Source: Neoarius graeffei
Lineage: Eukaryota > Chordata > Actinopteri > Siluriformes > Ariidae
Direction of reading: 5' to 3'
Assembly (NCBI RefSeq): GCF_027579695.1
Contig: NC_083571.1
Location: 38,576,943 to 38,640,942, forward strand
DNA length: 64,000 nt
In this document: positions 63,401 through 64,000 of the stretch, piece after piece
How positions within the stretch are numbered: the stretch's first letter is position 1
Layout of the letters: every line of letters begins with the position of its first letter
The notes under the pieces: generated by a model
Told to the model about the DNA's origin: nothing
Databases searched by the model: none
The model's input: the letters and a program-made list of their open reading frames with translations, nothing else
Translations under genes and position numbers: made by a program

Positions 63401-64000
63401 AGTCTGAGTGAGACAATGGGGCGTGTCTGAGTGAGACAATTGGGGCATCTCTGACTGAGACAGATCGTGAATTTCTGAGTGAGACAGATGGGGCATGTCT
63501 GACTGAGACAGATGTGGCATGTAAATAAGACAGATGGGGCATGTGAGTAAGACCGATGGGGTGTGTCTGACTGAGACAGATTGGGCATGTCTGACTGAGA
63601 CAATTGGGCATGTCTGACTGAGACAGATGGGACGAGTTTGACTGAGAAAGATGGAGTGTGTCTGACTAAGACGGCTGGGACGAGTTTGACTGAGAAAGAT
63701 GTGGTGTGTCTGAATAAGACAGATGGGGTGTGTTTGAGTAAGATAATTGGGGCATGTCTGAGTGAGACAGATGGGGCATATCTGAGTGAGACAGATGAGG
63801 TGTGTCTGACCTGTCCAGATGGGGTGAGTCTGAGTAAGACTGATGAAGCATGTCTGAGTGAGACAGATGGGGGGTGTCTGAGTGAGACAGATGAGGCTTG
63901 TCTGAGTGGGACAGATGAAGCGTGTCTGAGACAGATGGGGCGTGTCTGAGTGAGACAGATGAAGCTTGTCTGAGTGAGACAGATGTGGTGAGTCTGAGTA
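60466..64000. repeat. 24-bp-unit minisatellite, right arm, continuing past the window
   Basis: The same unit as 54990-56530 with variants (GCATGTCTGACTGAGACAGATGGG, GTGAATAAGACAGATGGG). About 145 copies here. Most frames on both strands are open because 24 is a multiple of three. Higher-order blocks are visible, e.g. 60590-60700 repeated at 60690-60800. Confidence 0.95.

Noticed and set aside
54962-63949. Many Ser/His-rich frames of 100-300 codons on both strands
   Set aside because: Artefacts of the 24-bp minisatellite, whose period is a multiple of three.

Overview
The window looks like repeat-rich, gene-poor nuclear DNA of a teleost fish. The evidence is the vertebrate-type transposon families (Rex1/L2-like LINEs, hAT, Kolobok, PIF/Harbinger, EnSpm, Tc1), a tRNA-derived SINE of a kind common in fish, and very long (CA)n tracts. 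A catfish-like species is possible but not shown. I recognise no host protein-coding exon and no rRNA, functional tRNA or CRISPR. Nearly every sizeable open frame is either a transposon protein or an artefact of a tandem repeat.

Layout. 1-6.9 kb: a minus-strand LINE (LINE 1) whose reverse transcriptase is split by two elements with TTAA target duplications and THAP exons (Kolobok-like). 6.9-10 kb: a compound TG/GA microsatellite and a 27-bp pyrimidine minisatellite. 11.44-24.66 kb: one hAT-type element, defined by TIRs and a perfect 8-bp target duplication, swollen to 13.2 kb by later insertions. These are SINEs, a solo LTR that itself holds a Myb/SANT-carrying PIF-like element, and an 8.2-kb EnSpm-like transposon. 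The EnSpm element carries a 699-codon transposase frame and a spliced DUF4806-type partner gene. 24.67-34 kb: a second minus-strand LINE (LINE 2) broken by two hAT elements (one with a decayed BED/hATC transposase), a third THAP/TTAA element and a THAP-like MITE with a TTA duplication. 34.3-37.2 kb: a Myb/SANT element, SINEs and a HARBI1-like MITE inside a SINE.

37.2-39.5 kb: a degenerate ~32-bp repeat split by an RTE-like LINE tail that is itself split by a hAT element. 41.6-43.9 kb: an 8-bp-unit minisatellite. 44.1-45.3 kb: a Tc1-like element with a deleted transposase and an inserted SINE. 46-46.9 kb: a decayed HARBI1-like transposase. 47-54.9 kb: many (CA)n/(TG)n tracts and a 3.2-kb minisatellite with a 31-bp unit. 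55-64 kb: a 24-bp-unit minisatellite split by a SINE and by a 3.9-kb LINE (LINE 3), running off the right edge.

The most informative content is the nesting. Target duplications and restored reading frames allow about fifteen insertions to be ordered in time. The best-preserved functional unit is the EnSpm-like two-gene transposon at 15486-23723, which has a 507-bp exon-containing tandem duplication and a one-base frameshift in its second gene.
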